In this document: piece after piece, positions 50,428 through 59,325 of the stretch | How positions within the stretch are numbered: the stretch's first letter is position 1 | Layout: every line of letters starts with the position of its first letter | DNA from: Rhodococcus sp. BP22 | GTDB lineage: Bacteria > Actinomycetota > Actinomycetes > Mycobacteriales > Mycobacteriaceae | Assembly: GCF_014281965.1 (NCBI RefSeq) | Contig: NZ_JACFTB010000005.1 | Coordinates: 124,001-188,000 of the forward strand | Length of the DNA stretch: 64,000 nucleotides | Direction: 5' to 3' | Position numbers and translations under genes: made by a program | The notes under the pieces: generated by a model | Databases searched by the model: none | The model's input: only the letters and a program-made list of their open reading frames with translations | Told to the model about the DNA's origin: nothing

Positions 50428-50946
50428 ATGTTTGCAGCCAAAGGGGTCAAGCGGCATGGTGCGCGCGCAGTTCGCGACTTGGTCCGAAATCGAATACTGG
50501 CATCGGTTCTAATTCCGGCGCCAGTGCGTTGGCGGTTTTACAAGCTCAGTGGATTAGACGTTGCGAAAAGCTTTATCGCCCCTGGTCTTTTTGTGGGTGG
50601 TGCAGGATTAAGGGTATCTCCTGGTGTGATCTTGAATTATGATTGCTTCGTTGATGCCACAGGTAAGGTCTATCTGGGCCCTAACGTGGCGATCGGTCCC
50701 GGCAGTAGGATTTTGACTGTGACTCATGATATCGGGCCGCAAGAAAAGCGTCGTGGTCTTGAACAGATAGTCAAAGGTGTTCGGATAGAAGAAGGCTGCT
50801 GGCTTGGTGCGAATGTGACCGTCCTGCCCGGAGTTAGAATAGGTGCAGGTACCGTGGTTGCTGCGGGCAGTGTTGTCGTTTCTGACCTCGAAGAGAATTC
50901 AGTTTATGCTGGTGTGCCATCAAAGCTAGTCCGCAAGATCCTATAG
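50428..50946 (+). CDS. Left-handed beta-helix acyltransferase (WbbJ/NodL type)
   Basis: 172 residues with hexapeptide repeats: VYLGPNVAIGPGSRILTVTH, GCWLGANVTVLPGVRIGAG, TVVAAGSVVV, and the closing GVPSKLVRKIL. Likely O-acetylates a sugar of the polymer. Strong ribosome site AAGGAGAGG 6-8 bases before ATG. Last gene of the AT-rich EPS locus. Confidence 0.9.
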   Translation: MFAAKGVKRHGARAVRDLVRNRILASVLIPAPVRWRFYKLSGLDVAKSFIAPGLFVGGAGLRVSPGVILNYDCFVDATGKVYLGPNVAIGPGSRILTVTHDIGPQEKRRGLEQIVKGVRIEEGCWLGANVTVLPGVRIGAGTVVAAGSVVVSDLEENSVYAGVPSKLVRKIL

Positions 50947-51227
50947 ATATTTCTATCGTTCTCATGATGGTGGATGTGTCAGTAAGGTAAGCATCATGCG
51001 ATTGTTGTCATTCGAGCCGCCACGTCCGCGTCTCTGAGGATAGTGATTTTTAGCGGTAGAACCGGTTCTTCGATCTTGAGCGGGCAACCCGGGCCCTGAG
51101 CTCGTTCGGCGTGTCTGCCAGCTGAAGGCCCTTTGCCCTGAAGTCTGAATGTTGCGACACACCAGGCGACGAGAACACCAAGGTTATGGATCAGAGTGCG
51201 ACAGTGCTGTGTTCGGGCAGCCTCAAG
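50947..51227. other. Gap between EPS locus and ISL3 remnant
   Basis: No gene supported. Likely contains the left end of the decayed insertion element, but terminal inverted repeats could not be fixed by eye. Confidence 0.4.
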
Positions 51228-52640
51228 TCCGCGTGAATCGCACGTCCACCAACGACGTCGCAGTGCAGCTGGTCGAGTTCTACACCGAAGACGAACGGGC
51301 CGCGGCGTGCCCGGGGTGCGGTGTGGTGTCGACATCAGTGAAGTGTCATGCGGTCACCAGGCCAAGGGGTATCTCGTACTGCGAAAGATCAATTGCGATG
51401 CAGTGGAACAAAACCCGATGGCGATTCCGGGAAGATTACTGGCATCGCGGATCGTTGACCGAGAGCATCGACGAGCTACCGCCGCGTGCGAGACTGACCG
51501 GTCGACTCGGCCGAGCGATGGGATGGGATGGGATGGGATGGGCGATCGGCGATGCCGCATGATCGGTTTCCGAAGTCGCCGGCACTCATGGTGTGTCCTG
51601 GCCGATCGCGCATTGCCGATTCGTCGCTTTGGCCGCGCAGATGTTGGCCGAGCCGGGCCCGGTGCGGGTGTTGGGAATCGACGAGGCACGCCGAGGCAAG
51701 CCCATGTGGGACCGCTGCGAGACGACCGGCGAGTACGTCCGTCAGGATCCGTGGGACACCGTGTTCGTCGATATCAGCGGCCGCCAGGACATGCTCGGGC
51801 AGCAGAGCGGCAGAACATCAGCGACGGTGCTGTGCTGGCTCCGTGCCCGCAGTTAGGAGTTCCGAGACGGGATCGAGTACGTGGCGATCGACCTGCGGCG
51901 GTCGACGCCTCCGCAGTCCGCACCCCGGATCTGTTGTCAAACGCGGTGCTGGTTGTCGATCATTTCCATCTCGTCGCCAAAGCCAACGATGTGGTCACCA
52001 AGGTCCGTCAACGAGTGACATGGGATCAGCGGTCCCGTCGCGGCCGGGTGATAGACCCGGAGTGGGCGAACCGAGGACGACTACTGCGCAGGCGGGACAG
52101 GCTTGCGCGGGCACAAACCCAATATGCAACCAAACGGGCGCTTCGACTTTAACCGGGCAACTCAGCATGAAGCCTAAATGTTGGCCCGCGCCGTGAGGGT
52201 CGTATGAAACCGTATCCGACGGGCCGAGTTGTCAGAGGTCTTGCAAGATGTGGAACGAGATCGACGCGAAGGAGGAATTACGGACCCTGGTGTCGACCGT
52301 CCGTGACAGTGGGGATCGGCATCGAACCTCGCATCGGCTGCACCGGTTCTTCACTTAGTGTGCCGATTCGCAGATTCCGGAACATCGACACTTCCTGAAT
52401 CCCGGAGCGTCCAGAAGTGCACGCCGAGTGGGATCGGCGAGTGCCTTGAAGACGGCATTGATCACGTTGGCGAAGATGGTCGACACGTGGTGGCCCGAAA
52501 TGAACGCATTCATCACCATCGGCATCACGAACGCGAAAACGGAGGGCTACGGCCGCCTGGTCAAACAGGTTGAACGATCCGCATGCGTACGCCGACAGTA
52601 TCTGCGCACCACCATAGATCGAGTCGGTTCAAGACTCCGT
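51228..52640 (+). pseudogene. Decayed ISL3-family transposase
   Basis: Spread over several frames: ACPGCGVVSTSVKCHAVTRP (zinc-finger), WNKTRWRFREDYWHRGSLTE, HCRFVALAAQMLAEPGPVRV, LGIDEARRGKPMW, WDTVFVDISGRQDML, VLVVDHFHLVAKANDVVTKV, WWPEMNAFITIGITNAKTEG. These follow the order of an ISL3 transposase. Frameshifts (about 51550, 51855, 52150), stops and a GATGG pentanucleotide expansion at 51518-51542 make it inactive. It marks the right border of the EPS locus. Confidence 0.88.
51518..51542 (+). repeat. GATGG pentanucleotide repeat, five copies
   Basis: Five tandem GATGG units within the dead transposase, adding length that does not fit the protein family; a replication-slippage product. Confidence 0.85.
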
Positions 52641-52815
52641 GAAGTTGACCGTCAGCCACACGAACGTTCCCACTAGGGAGATGCTCGACGGCATCGCGCA
52701 AGGCTGGCCAACCTTGCTGGCAAACCTCAAGTCCTACTTGGAAACTGGGACGACGCTGCCGAGCGAGGTCTGGCAGATGCAGAACGGAACTGAACTCGCC
52801 GCCACCGAGAGCTAG
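52639..52815 (+). pseudogene. 3' fragment of AHSA1/SRPBCC-domain gene
   Basis: Frame reads VKLTVSHTNVPTREMLDG then IAQGWPTLLANLKSYLETG and LPSEVWQ to a stop at 52815. This is the C-terminal helix of an activator-of-Hsp90-like SRPBCC protein. The upstream part is replaced by transposase sequence, so the gene was cut by the insertion or a later deletion. Confidence 0.75.
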
Positions 52816-52831
52816 GGAGAGGGAAGATCCC

Positions 52832-52879
52832 ATGAGCTCCGATTTCGCAACCCTCCACCCCGGCCTCGAAGCGCGATGA
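52832..52879 (+). pseudogene. Truncated gene start, 15 codons
   Basis: GGAGAGGGAAG ribosome site followed by ATG and 15 codons (MSSDFATLHPGLEAR) then a stop. The good ribosome site and downstream lack of frame suggest the beginning of a deleted gene that followed the AHSA1 gene. Confidence 0.35.
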
Positions 52880-53032
52880 ACTGCCATAAGGCAAAGCATC
52901 CGCACAACGACGGGACCACCGACGCAATGCGCCGGTGGTCCGAGGGTTGATCGAGCGCAGCGTCCACCGGCATTCGAGACTCACACTGCGATCGGCTCTC
53001 TCGCTGCCATGATCAGGTGAGACCTGTAATCG

Positions 53033-53236
53033 TTAGGTGCCCGGATTGAACGGATTGATGCCGTTCTGGAGTTGATAGAAGAATCCCCAGACCGCGTAGT
53101 AAACCGGGTACAGCCAGTTGGGCACCCACTCAGGAGTAATAGGACCACTGCCCGGACTTGCATTGGCAACACCCGATGTGACGAACAAGATCAACGGCAC
53201 CGAAACCGCAACTGTGGCAACTCTCAACTTGTTCAT
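53033..53236 (-). CDS. Small secreted protein (67 residues)
   Basis: Signal peptide (MNKLRVATVAVSVPLILFV, cleavage near ANAS-PG) and a 40-residue mature part rich in aromatic residues (PEWVPNWLYPVYYAVWGFFY). No family assigned; similar short Trp/Tyr-rich exported peptides occur in mycolata. Monocistronic. Confidence 0.65.
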   Translation of the reverse strand: MNKLRVATVAVSVPLILFVTSGVANASPGSGPITPEWVPNWLYPVYYAVWGFFYQLQNGINPFNPGT

Positions 53237-53377
53237 GCTGGAGCTATCGCGCAGAACGAGTGCACGTTACAAGACTGAACCGACCCGGCCCCGCCGGTGC
53301 TGTCCAAAGGGCAAGAGACGCTTGACGTGAGCTGTCGGATGAAACGATCGATGCCGCAACCACCTTCACCTACAGTG

Positions 53378-53812
53378 CTACGGGCACAGATCCTGCCGAG
53401 TCTGGTTCCAGAACGGGAACAGTTGCGCACTGGTGGCGTCAGGGTGATCGCGCTGGGCAAGGTCGTCGAATTCCAGGACAGTTTTTCCTGCGGTCCGGGC
53501 AACTCCGCACGCCTGCAAACTCAGTTTCGCTGAATCCACGAACCCGATATCGGCGGCGTAAGGTCCCAGCACGCCCGAGTCGACGAAAGATTCGAGTCCC
53601 TTACCCCACATGTTGTACTCGGTTTGAAGGTCGAAGTCGCACGGCTCCCCGAACAACGAGCTGCACGTCGTCGGCTGGCCATGGATCACGAACGATTCAT
53701 CGGCGAGGGCGGGCGATGTGGTGTCCCTGGATGACTTGATCACCGCAAGCAAGACGATGAAGACCACCGCGAAGAAGCCAAGGAAAATCAGCACGTTCAG
53801 GATGCGTTTCAT
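53378..53812 (-). CDS. Membrane-anchored protein of unknown function
   Basis: 144 residues: one N-terminal helix (VLIFLGFFAVVFIVLLAVI) and an extracytoplasmic domain with four cysteines (TTCSSLFGEPCDFD, LQACGVA, QDLCP) likely paired in disulfides. Resembles DUF732-like mycolata proteins only loosely. ATG 53812 preferred to a TTG 6 bases upstream. Confidence 0.65.
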   Translation of the reverse strand: MKRILNVLIFLGFFAVVFIVLLAVIKSSRDTTSPALADESFVIHGQPTTCSSLFGEPCDFDLQTEYNMWGKGLESFVDSGVLGPYAADIGFVDSAKLSLQACGVARTAGKTVLEFDDLAQRDHPDATSAQLFPFWNQTRQDLCP

Positions 53813-53895
53813 CTGCAATCACCCGTCCCAGCGTGGACATGTCGAGGCCGAGTCTTCATCCTGCCGGATCGGGGCTCTGGCGCGTGTGGCAACCG

Positions 53896-54582
53896 TCAAT
53901 CCAGCGTCTCGGCGTGCACCCGCGGCCAGTTCTCTGGCCAATGTCCAGGCTCTGGCACTACGGCGAAATATGCGGCGGTAGCCATATCGAGCAGATTGAC
54001 GATGAAAGAGTTCAGGTCGAGCCTTCCTGGGTCGTCCGCTGGCATTCTGGTGCGCGCAGCGAATGAGGCGATGACAAATCTAGTGATCAGCCGGACACGT
54101 TCGTCGAGCACATCTGGGGGGATGTCGGGAAGGCTGCGGCGGATCTGGTTCATGGCGCTGGCGCTCGACGGGATGTAGCGCGATTCCGGCATGCTGCCAG
54201 GCTCTTCGTATACGCGGGCCATGATCTGGATGAAGCGGCGGCCACGCTCCGAGCTGAGCTTCTCCGCGTAGGGGATGGAGAGAGCGGCGATCGCGTCCCG
54301 GACGGCAGCGGGGGAGGACTGATCGCCGCTGCATAGCTGTTGGGTGCACTCGTCCACCCGCTGCCGGACATCCGCCATGTGTGCAGCCACGATCTGCTCG
54401 AGCAGCCCTTCGCGGGAGCCGAAATAGTAGTGCACCGCAGAGTCGTTCCGCACGCCTGCGAGCGTGTTCAGGTCGCGCAGACGCACACCATTCGGACGAT
54501 TGTCCGCAAACAGGGTCTCGCCCGCCCGCATCAGTCGCTCACGCGCCGAATCAGGCTCGGCACTCAGTGGATGAATGCTCAT
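53896..54582 (-). CDS. TetR-family regulator of P450 operon
   Basis: 228 residues. HTH: VRLRDLNTLAGVRNDSAVHY with YFGSREGLLEQIVAAHM; helical C-terminal domain with RVYEEPGSMPE. Divergent from the P450 operon, with two related palindromes between them (54593 and 54628), so repressor of both itself and the operon is the simplest reading. ATG 54582. Confidence 0.88.
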   Translation of the reverse strand: MSIHPLSAEPDSARERLMRAGETLFADNRPNGVRLRDLNTLAGVRNDSAVHYYFGSREGLLEQIVAAHMADVRQRVDECTQQLCSGDQSSPAAVRDAIAALSIPYAEKLSSERGRRFIQIMARVYEEPGSMPESRYIPSSASAMNQIRRSLPDIPPDVLDERVRLITRFVIASFAARTRMPADDPGRLDLNSFIVNLLDMATAAYFAVVPEPGHWPENWPRVHAETLD

Positions 54583-54592
54583 GGTTGACAGC

Positions 54593-54609
54593 TTAACGAA
54601 CTCCGTTAA
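54593..54609. promoter_or_regulatory. TetR operator box 1 (P450 operon)
   Basis: TTAACG-N5-CGTTAA inverted repeat 10 bases upstream of the TetR ATG. Same design as box 2; centres are 36 bases apart. Confidence 0.68.
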
Positions 54610-54627
54610 CATGACGTACATCACTCA

Positions 54628-54646
54628 GTTAACGAAACTCGTTAAC
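54628..54646. promoter_or_regulatory. TetR operator box 2 (P450 operon)
   Basis: GTTAACGA-AAC-TCGTTAAC, perfect 8-bp arms, 71 bases upstream of the P450 ATG. Confidence 0.72.
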
Positions 54647-54717
54647 GTCTTCGGTTAGTTCGGGTCGGTGCCTTGTGCGCACTGATCGGTCTACCAATCT
54701 GCCCGTGAGGATTCGAT

Positions 54718-55956
54718 ATGAACCTGCCGAAGGGGATCGACGTCACCGATCCCGCGCTGTACGACAACGGGATTCCCCACGAGCTTTTCGCTGAGTTGAG
54801 GAAGAACCATCCGGTGTGGTGGAACGAGCAGCCCAGTGGTGTCGGCGGTTTCGAGGACGAGGGCTACTGGGTTGTCTCCACTCACGCACTGGTTCAAGAA
54901 GTATCCCGGGACTCTGGCCAGTACTCCTCGTGGGAGAACACCGCCATCGCTCGCTACTCAGACCACGTTCCGCGCGCGGCCATCGATGCCAATCGCGGAA
55001 TCCTGTTGAACATGGATCCGCCGGAGCACACCGCGCTGCGGAAGATCATCTCCCGAGGCTTTACCCCTCGAGCTATCGCGAAGCTGCGCGATGCGCTGTC
55101 CGCGCGTGCCAACAAGATCGTTGCCGACGCACTAGCCGATGGCGCGGGGGAGTTCGTCGCAGATATCGCGGCCGAGCTTCCGCTGCAAGCGATTACCGAG
55201 CTCGTCGGCATTCCGCAGGATCAGCGCCATCAGGTGTTCGAATGGTCCAACATCATGACCGGCCGCGAGGATCCGGACATCATCGGCGATCCCGTCGCCG
55301 CGATCGGCCAGGTCATGCAGTACTCGATGGGTCTAGCGGCGGACCGGCGGGGATGCCCGGCAGATGACATCGCGACCGCACTGGTCCGCGCGCAGGACGA
55401 GGATGGTGCGCTCACCGACTTGGAGTTCGGCTACTTCGTGGTGCTGCTCATGGTCGCCGGCAGCGAGACCACCCGTAACGCCATCACTCACGGCATGATG
55501 GCTTTTCAGGAGAACCCCGAGCAGTGGGAGCGGTTCCTCCGCGAGCGACCCAAAACTGCGATCGACGAGATCATTCGATGGTCCAGCCCGGTGTTGTCCT
55601 TCCAGCGCACCGCCACCCGGGATACCGAATTGGGCGGGCAGTCCATCCGCAAGGGCGATCGCCTACTGATGCTCTATGCCTCGGCCAACTACGACGAGAC
55701 CGTTTTCGAAAATCCACACACCTTCGATATCGGCCGCGACCCGAATCCACACCTGGGTTTCGGAGGCACCGGCGCGCACTACTGCATCGGTGCAAATCTC
55801 GCTCGGATGGAGATCGAGTTGATCTACGACGCTATCGCCGAACAGATGCCGGAGATCAGCGTGATCGGGCCCCCGCGCCGGCTCAACTCCTCGTTCATCA
55901 ACAGTGTGAAATCGCTGCCGGTGAGCTACGGGACATGCCCGGTGCAGTCGCGATGA
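54718..55956 (+). CDS. Cytochrome P450, CYP125/CYP142-like
   Basis: 412 residues. I-helix oxygen-binding AGSETTRNAITHG (about 246), ExxR in DEIIRW (Glu284-Arg287), heme-Cys356 in GTGAHYCIGANLARME. N-terminal ALYDNGIPHELFAELRKNHP, LLNMDPPEHTALRKIISRGF and EWSNIMTGREDPD closely follow CYP125-type steroid C26-hydroxylases, although the rest of the cholesterol genes is absent. Predicted to hydroxylate and oxidise a terminal methyl of a terpenoid/steroid-like chain. ATG 54718; first gene of the operon. Confidence 0.88.
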   Translation: MNLPKGIDVTDPALYDNGIPHELFAELRKNHPVWWNEQPSGVGGFEDEGYWVVSTHALVQEVSRDSGQYSSWENTAIARYSDHVPRAAIDANRGILLNMDPPEHTALRKIISRGFTPRAIAKLRDALSARANKIVADALADGAGEFVADIAAELPLQAITELVGIPQDQRHQVFEWSNIMTGREDPDIIGDPVAAIGQVMQYSMGLAADRRGCPADDIATALVRAQDEDGALTDLEFGYFVVLLMVAGSETTRNAITHGMMAFQENPEQWERFLRERPKTAIDEIIRWSSPVLSFQRTATRDTELGGQSIRKGDRLLMLYASANYDETVFENPHTFDIGRDPNPHLGFGGTGAHYCIGANLARMEIELIYDAIAEQMPEISVIGPPRRLNSSFINSVKSLPVSYGTCPVQSR

Positions 55957-56762
55957 CCGATACATATGAGCGCACGGCTGTAGTCACCGGCTGCGCAACA
56001 GGCATTGGCGCCGCAACCGCAGCAAAGTTGGCCGCGTCGGGGGTGCGAGTGATCGGCGTCGATATTGCCGACGCGGATGCGTCCTCGATGCCCGGCGTCG
56101 CCACTTTGATCCAGGCCGACCTGTCGAGACGGGACGGTGTGCGCGAGGTCGCCGATGCCATCAACGAGCCAATCGACGTCCTGGTCAACAACGCGGGGGT
56201 GGCTGCAACCCGCCCGTGGCGGCAGGTGCTTGCGGTCAACGCACTGGCACCGCGAGATCTGACGCGGTTGCTGCTCCCTAGGTTTCGCGAGTCGGCCGCC
56301 GTGGTCACCACGGCATCCCAGGCCGGTTTCGCCTGGCGGTCCAACTATGCGCGAGCCAAAGCATTTCTGGCGCAGGAGGATTGGGATCAGGCATATGCAA
56401 TGTTCGACTCCTACCCGGACATCCAGGGCGCGTGCTACCAAATATCGAAGGAAGCCGCAGTGGTAAATATGCTCGCTACAGCCACCGAAAACCGTGCCAT
56501 TGGGCTACGGGCCAACACAGTCTCACCTGGCACGGTGCAAACCCCGCTGCTGAAGGATTTCACCGAGACAATGGGTGCCGACGCGATCGCCGGGGCCCGA
56601 GACTGGTCCGGCCGCCATGCAGATCCAGACGAGATCGCGGACGCCATCGTCTTCTTGTCCTCACCGTCTGCCAGCTGGATCAACGGCGTGGACCTACCCA
56701 TCGACGGCGGTTACGGCGCGCAGATCTTCACCCTGATGAACCCCCTGGGAGGCAACACATGA
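55953..56762 (+). CDS. Short-chain dehydrogenase/reductase
   Basis: 269 residues. NAD fold AVVTGCATGIGAATAAKLA, DVLVNNAGVAAT, active site with ACYQISKEAAVVNM (Tyr-x3-Lys), and C-terminal IDGGYGAQIF. ATGA overlap with P450. Would oxidise an alcohol made by the P450, or a ring hydroxyl. The long insertion between the NNAG and YxxxK motifs (SQAGFAWRSNYARAKAFLAQ) resembles 3-alpha-hydroxysteroid dehydrogenase-type SDRs. Confidence 0.9.
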   Translation: MTDTYERTAVVTGCATGIGAATAAKLAASGVRVIGVDIADADASSMPGVATLIQADLSRRDGVREVADAINEPIDVLVNNAGVAATRPWRQVLAVNALAPRDLTRLLLPRFRESAAVVTTASQAGFAWRSNYARAKAFLAQEDWDQAYAMFDSYPDIQGACYQISKEAAVVNMLATATENRAIGLRANTVSPGTVQTPLLKDFTETMGADAIAGARDWSGRHADPDEIADAIVFLSSPSASWINGVDLPIDGGYGAQIFTLMNPLGGNT

Positions 56763-58135
56763 CACATGTAATCGGATCCGTCTTGACCTCGGTCAACCCG
56801 GCCACCCTCGAGGTCGTAGCTGAGACCACCATCTCGACCCCGGCCGAGATCGAGAAAAGAATCGCCGCGGCAACCGCCGCCCTGCCCACGTGGCGACGGA
56901 GCCTGCCCGCCCGGCAGGACCTGGCTCGACTCATCACCGGGCAAATCCACGCACACTCCGACGCGTTGGCCGAGTTGCTTACCCGCGAGCAAGGGAAACC
57001 ACTGGCCGAGGCGAAGCAGGAGATCTGGATCGCTGCCGAGGCCTTCCGCGCGGCCGCGGATGTGGAGTGGGAGACCAGCCGCACCCAGCAGGTGCTCGGC
57101 GGGCACCACGCCACCGTGGTGCACGCTCCGTACGGCGTCATCGCCGCGATAGTGCCCTGGAACTTTCCCATCTACCTGGCAGCCGCCAAAATTGCACCGG
57201 CGTTGATCGCCGGGAACACCGTCATCGTCAAGCCTGCGGAGACAGTATCGAGGGTGGTCACCGAGTTCGTCGAGATCGTGTCCTCAGTCCTCCCCGAGGG
57301 TGTGATCGGGTTGGTGACCGGCGGGCCCAGCGTCGGGCAGTCGCTGGTGACGGACCGGAGGGTGCGCAAGGTGTCGTTCACCGGATCGACGCAGATCGGC
57401 CGGGAAATCATCCGTCAGTCCGCAGAAGCCGTCACGCCGCTGACACTCGAACTCGGTGGCAATGACCCCGCGATACTGCTCGCGGACGCCGACATTGCTC
57501 AGGCCGCGGAGCTTCTCGCTGCTGGGGCGTTCATGAATGCAGGCCAGATGTGCATCGCACCCAAGCGCGTCTATGTTCCGCGCGCACAACACAGTGATTT
57601 CACCGAAGCGCTTGCAGTACACGTGCGGCAGCGTGTCGTCGGCAACGGCCTGGAATCCGGCACCACAATGGGTCCGCTCCACACCCGGGCGCAGCGCGAC
57701 TTCGTCGAGAAGCTGATCGCGGACGCGATCGCGGGTGGGGCGCGCGTGGTCACGGGTGGTCCGTCCGCTGCGAAAAGTGAACTGCCCGGCCACTTCCTGG
57801 CGCCCACCGTGTTGACGGACCTCGGCGACGATGCCGATGTAGTCAGGCTCGAGCAATTCGGTCCGGTGCTACCGATCATCGCCTATAGCAACCTGGACGA
57901 GGTCCTCACGCGTATCGACGGCCAGGAATTCGGTCTCGGTGCGTCGGTGTGGTCCGCCGATGCGGAGCGGGCCCGACAGGTAGCCGAGGGAATCGAGGCC
58001 GGCACCGTGTGGATCAACAAGCACAACGCCCTCGACGTGAACGTGCCGTTCGGCGGGGTCAAGGCCAGCGGCTTCGGCCGCGAGGGTGGCCGTGCCGGCA
58101 TCGACGATTTCCTCATCACCCGTGTCATCAATTGA
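56759..58135 (+). CDS. NAD(P)-dependent aldehyde dehydrogenase
   Basis: 458 residues. Motifs: PWNFPIYLAAAKIAPALIAGN, VSFTGSTQIGREI, catalytic Glu231 in LELGGNDPAIL, Cys265 in NAGQMCIAPKR, and C-terminal NVPFGGVKASGFGREGG. Oxidises the aldehyde to an acid, completing a P450-alcohol-aldehyde-acid series. ATGA overlap with SDR, so the three enzymes form one operon. A tiny 11-codon frame (58192-58227) follows. Confidence 0.93.
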   Translation: MTHVIGSVLTSVNPATLEVVAETTISTPAEIEKRIAAATAALPTWRRSLPARQDLARLITGQIHAHSDALAELLTREQGKPLAEAKQEIWIAAEAFRAAADVEWETSRTQQVLGGHHATVVHAPYGVIAAIVPWNFPIYLAAAKIAPALIAGNTVIVKPAETVSRVVTEFVEIVSSVLPEGVIGLVTGGPSVGQSLVTDRRVRKVSFTGSTQIGREIIRQSAEAVTPLTLELGGNDPAILLADADIAQAAELLAAGAFMNAGQMCIAPKRVYVPRAQHSDFTEALAVHVRQRVVGNGLESGTTMGPLHTRAQRDFVEKLIADAIAGGARVVTGGPSAAKSELPGHFLAPTVLTDLGDDADVVRLEQFGPVLPIIAYSNLDEVLTRIDGQEFGLGASVWSADAERARQVAEGIEAGTVWINKHNALDVNVPFGGVKASGFGREGGRAGIDDFLITRVIN

Positions 58136-58227
58136 TCGAACGACCGCTATCGAACGCCTGGTCATTCCCACCTCGAAATGGAGCACTCTTCATGGCTGCT
58201 GAAAACATGACCAGCGAGCTGCGGTGA

Positions 58228-58839
58228 CTAGGGCGTGCTCTGTTTCGGCATCAGTGCGTTCAGGTAGAACTCGACGCATTCGACCGACAGGTCGGCCAGT
58301 GTGTACTCCGGGGTTGGGCGGAACCACCGCCCGGTAAGCCACAGGCCATCTTTGATCAGTTCGTAAGCAACGTTCGGGGCGATCGACGGCCGGTAGACAC
58401 CTTCGTCGATTCCGCGTTGAAGTGAAGCTATCCACAGTCTGTGGTTGCTTGCCGCCAGTGACCTGATCTGCTCGTGACCGTCGAGTTGTCGGATGGTGCT
58501 CGCTTCGTTGCGACAAATCTGTGGCGAGTGCGGATCCTCGTCGATCAGCGTCAGGGACCTACGAATCAGCTCACCGAGTTCGAGCTCCGGAGGTAGTGAC
58601 CGGTCGACAACCCGATGAAATTCGGTATTCATCGCTCGTAAGTGGCCGATGACGATCTCCTCCAAGAGCGACTCCTTGGAGGGCACGTATTGGTAGAGGC
58701 TGCTGGGAAGAATGCCGATGCTGCTTGCGATCATCCGCATCGACGTACCGGCCATGCCGTTCTCTGCGAACAGCGTCGTTGCAGTGTGCAACACCTGCCG
58801 CTTCCGCTGTTCGGCATTGACTGTGGCATTCGTCGGCAT
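58228..58839 (-). CDS. TetR-family regulator beside MHS transporter
   Basis: 203 residues. HTH: GTSMRMIASSIGILPSSLYQ then YVPSKESLLEEIVIGHL; C-terminal ligand domain FadR/KstR2-like in appearance. Divergent from the MHS transporter, with two near-identical 21-base elements between them (59050, 59231). ATG 58839; a longer frame upstream is not needed. Convergent with the ALDH gene. Confidence 0.87.
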   Translation of the reverse strand: MPTNATVNAEQRKRQVLHTATTLFAENGMAGTSMRMIASSIGILPSSLYQYVPSKESLLEEIVIGHLRAMNTEFHRVVDRSLPPELELGELIRRSLTLIDEDPHSPQICRNEASTIRQLDGHEQIRSLAASNHRLWIASLQRGIDEGVYRPSIAPNVAYELIKDGLWLTGRWFRPTPEYTLADLSVECVEFYLNALMPKQSTP

Positions 58840-59049
58840 GGTTCCCGTTACCTTCTGAGTACCCCGCAAGTTGGAGCATGATCTCGGTCGCGTTGTCAGT
58901 TGGTCGGTAGTACTGCGCAGGGCACATGGGGTCATCCACGTTGCCGCGGTTGCAGCTTATCGACCTTGCCTGACGTGTTGCGAGGAGTGCATCGACGACC
59001 CTCGACGTAGTGGGGGCCGTGAACACGGTAATAGGACGTCGCGAGGCGG

Positions 59050-59070
59050 ACCTAACAAATGCTTGGTCTC
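59050..59070 (+). promoter_or_regulatory. Direct repeat copy 1, candidate TetR site
   Basis: Element ACCTAAC-AAAT-GCTTGGT followed by CTC; 18 of 21 bases match copy 2 at 59231. Confidence 0.45.
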
Positions 59071-59230
59071 AACCGGGCACGCGTGAATAGTTGCACCGCT
59101 GCGGACTGCAGTAGGAAAGTTCATTGGTCCTTTTACCTGGTTTATCGGCCCATTCTGGACCCTTTGCAGCTTCGTTTGGTTCGGCACCGCAGCACCTTGA
59201 CGTGACTGCTGCCACATCACTATCGTTCCG

Positions 59231-59251
59231 ACCTAGCGAATGCTTGGTTTC
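59231..59251 (+). promoter_or_regulatory. Direct repeat copy 2, candidate TetR site
   Basis: ACCTAGC-GAAT-GCTTGGT followed by TTC; near-palindromic (one mismatch in 7-bp arms), 75 bases upstream of the MHS transporter ATG. Confidence 0.5.
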
Positions 59252-59325
59252 TCGCTTTCGTCAACATGCGCTGTTGATCCGGTGGCAAGTCGTGGCCATA
59301 CGAGCCTGCAAAGGAGTGGATCCAT

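Larger units (their letters stand above)
58840..59325. other. Long promoter region of TetR/MHS pair
   Basis: 486 bases without a gene. Contains the 21-base direct repeat copies at 59050-59070 and 59231-59251. No other feature recognised. Confidence 0.6.

Noticed and set aside
58192-58227. 11-codon frame after the aldehyde dehydrogenase gene
   Set aside because: Too short to support as a gene; may be the stump of a deleted operon gene but nothing confirms it.
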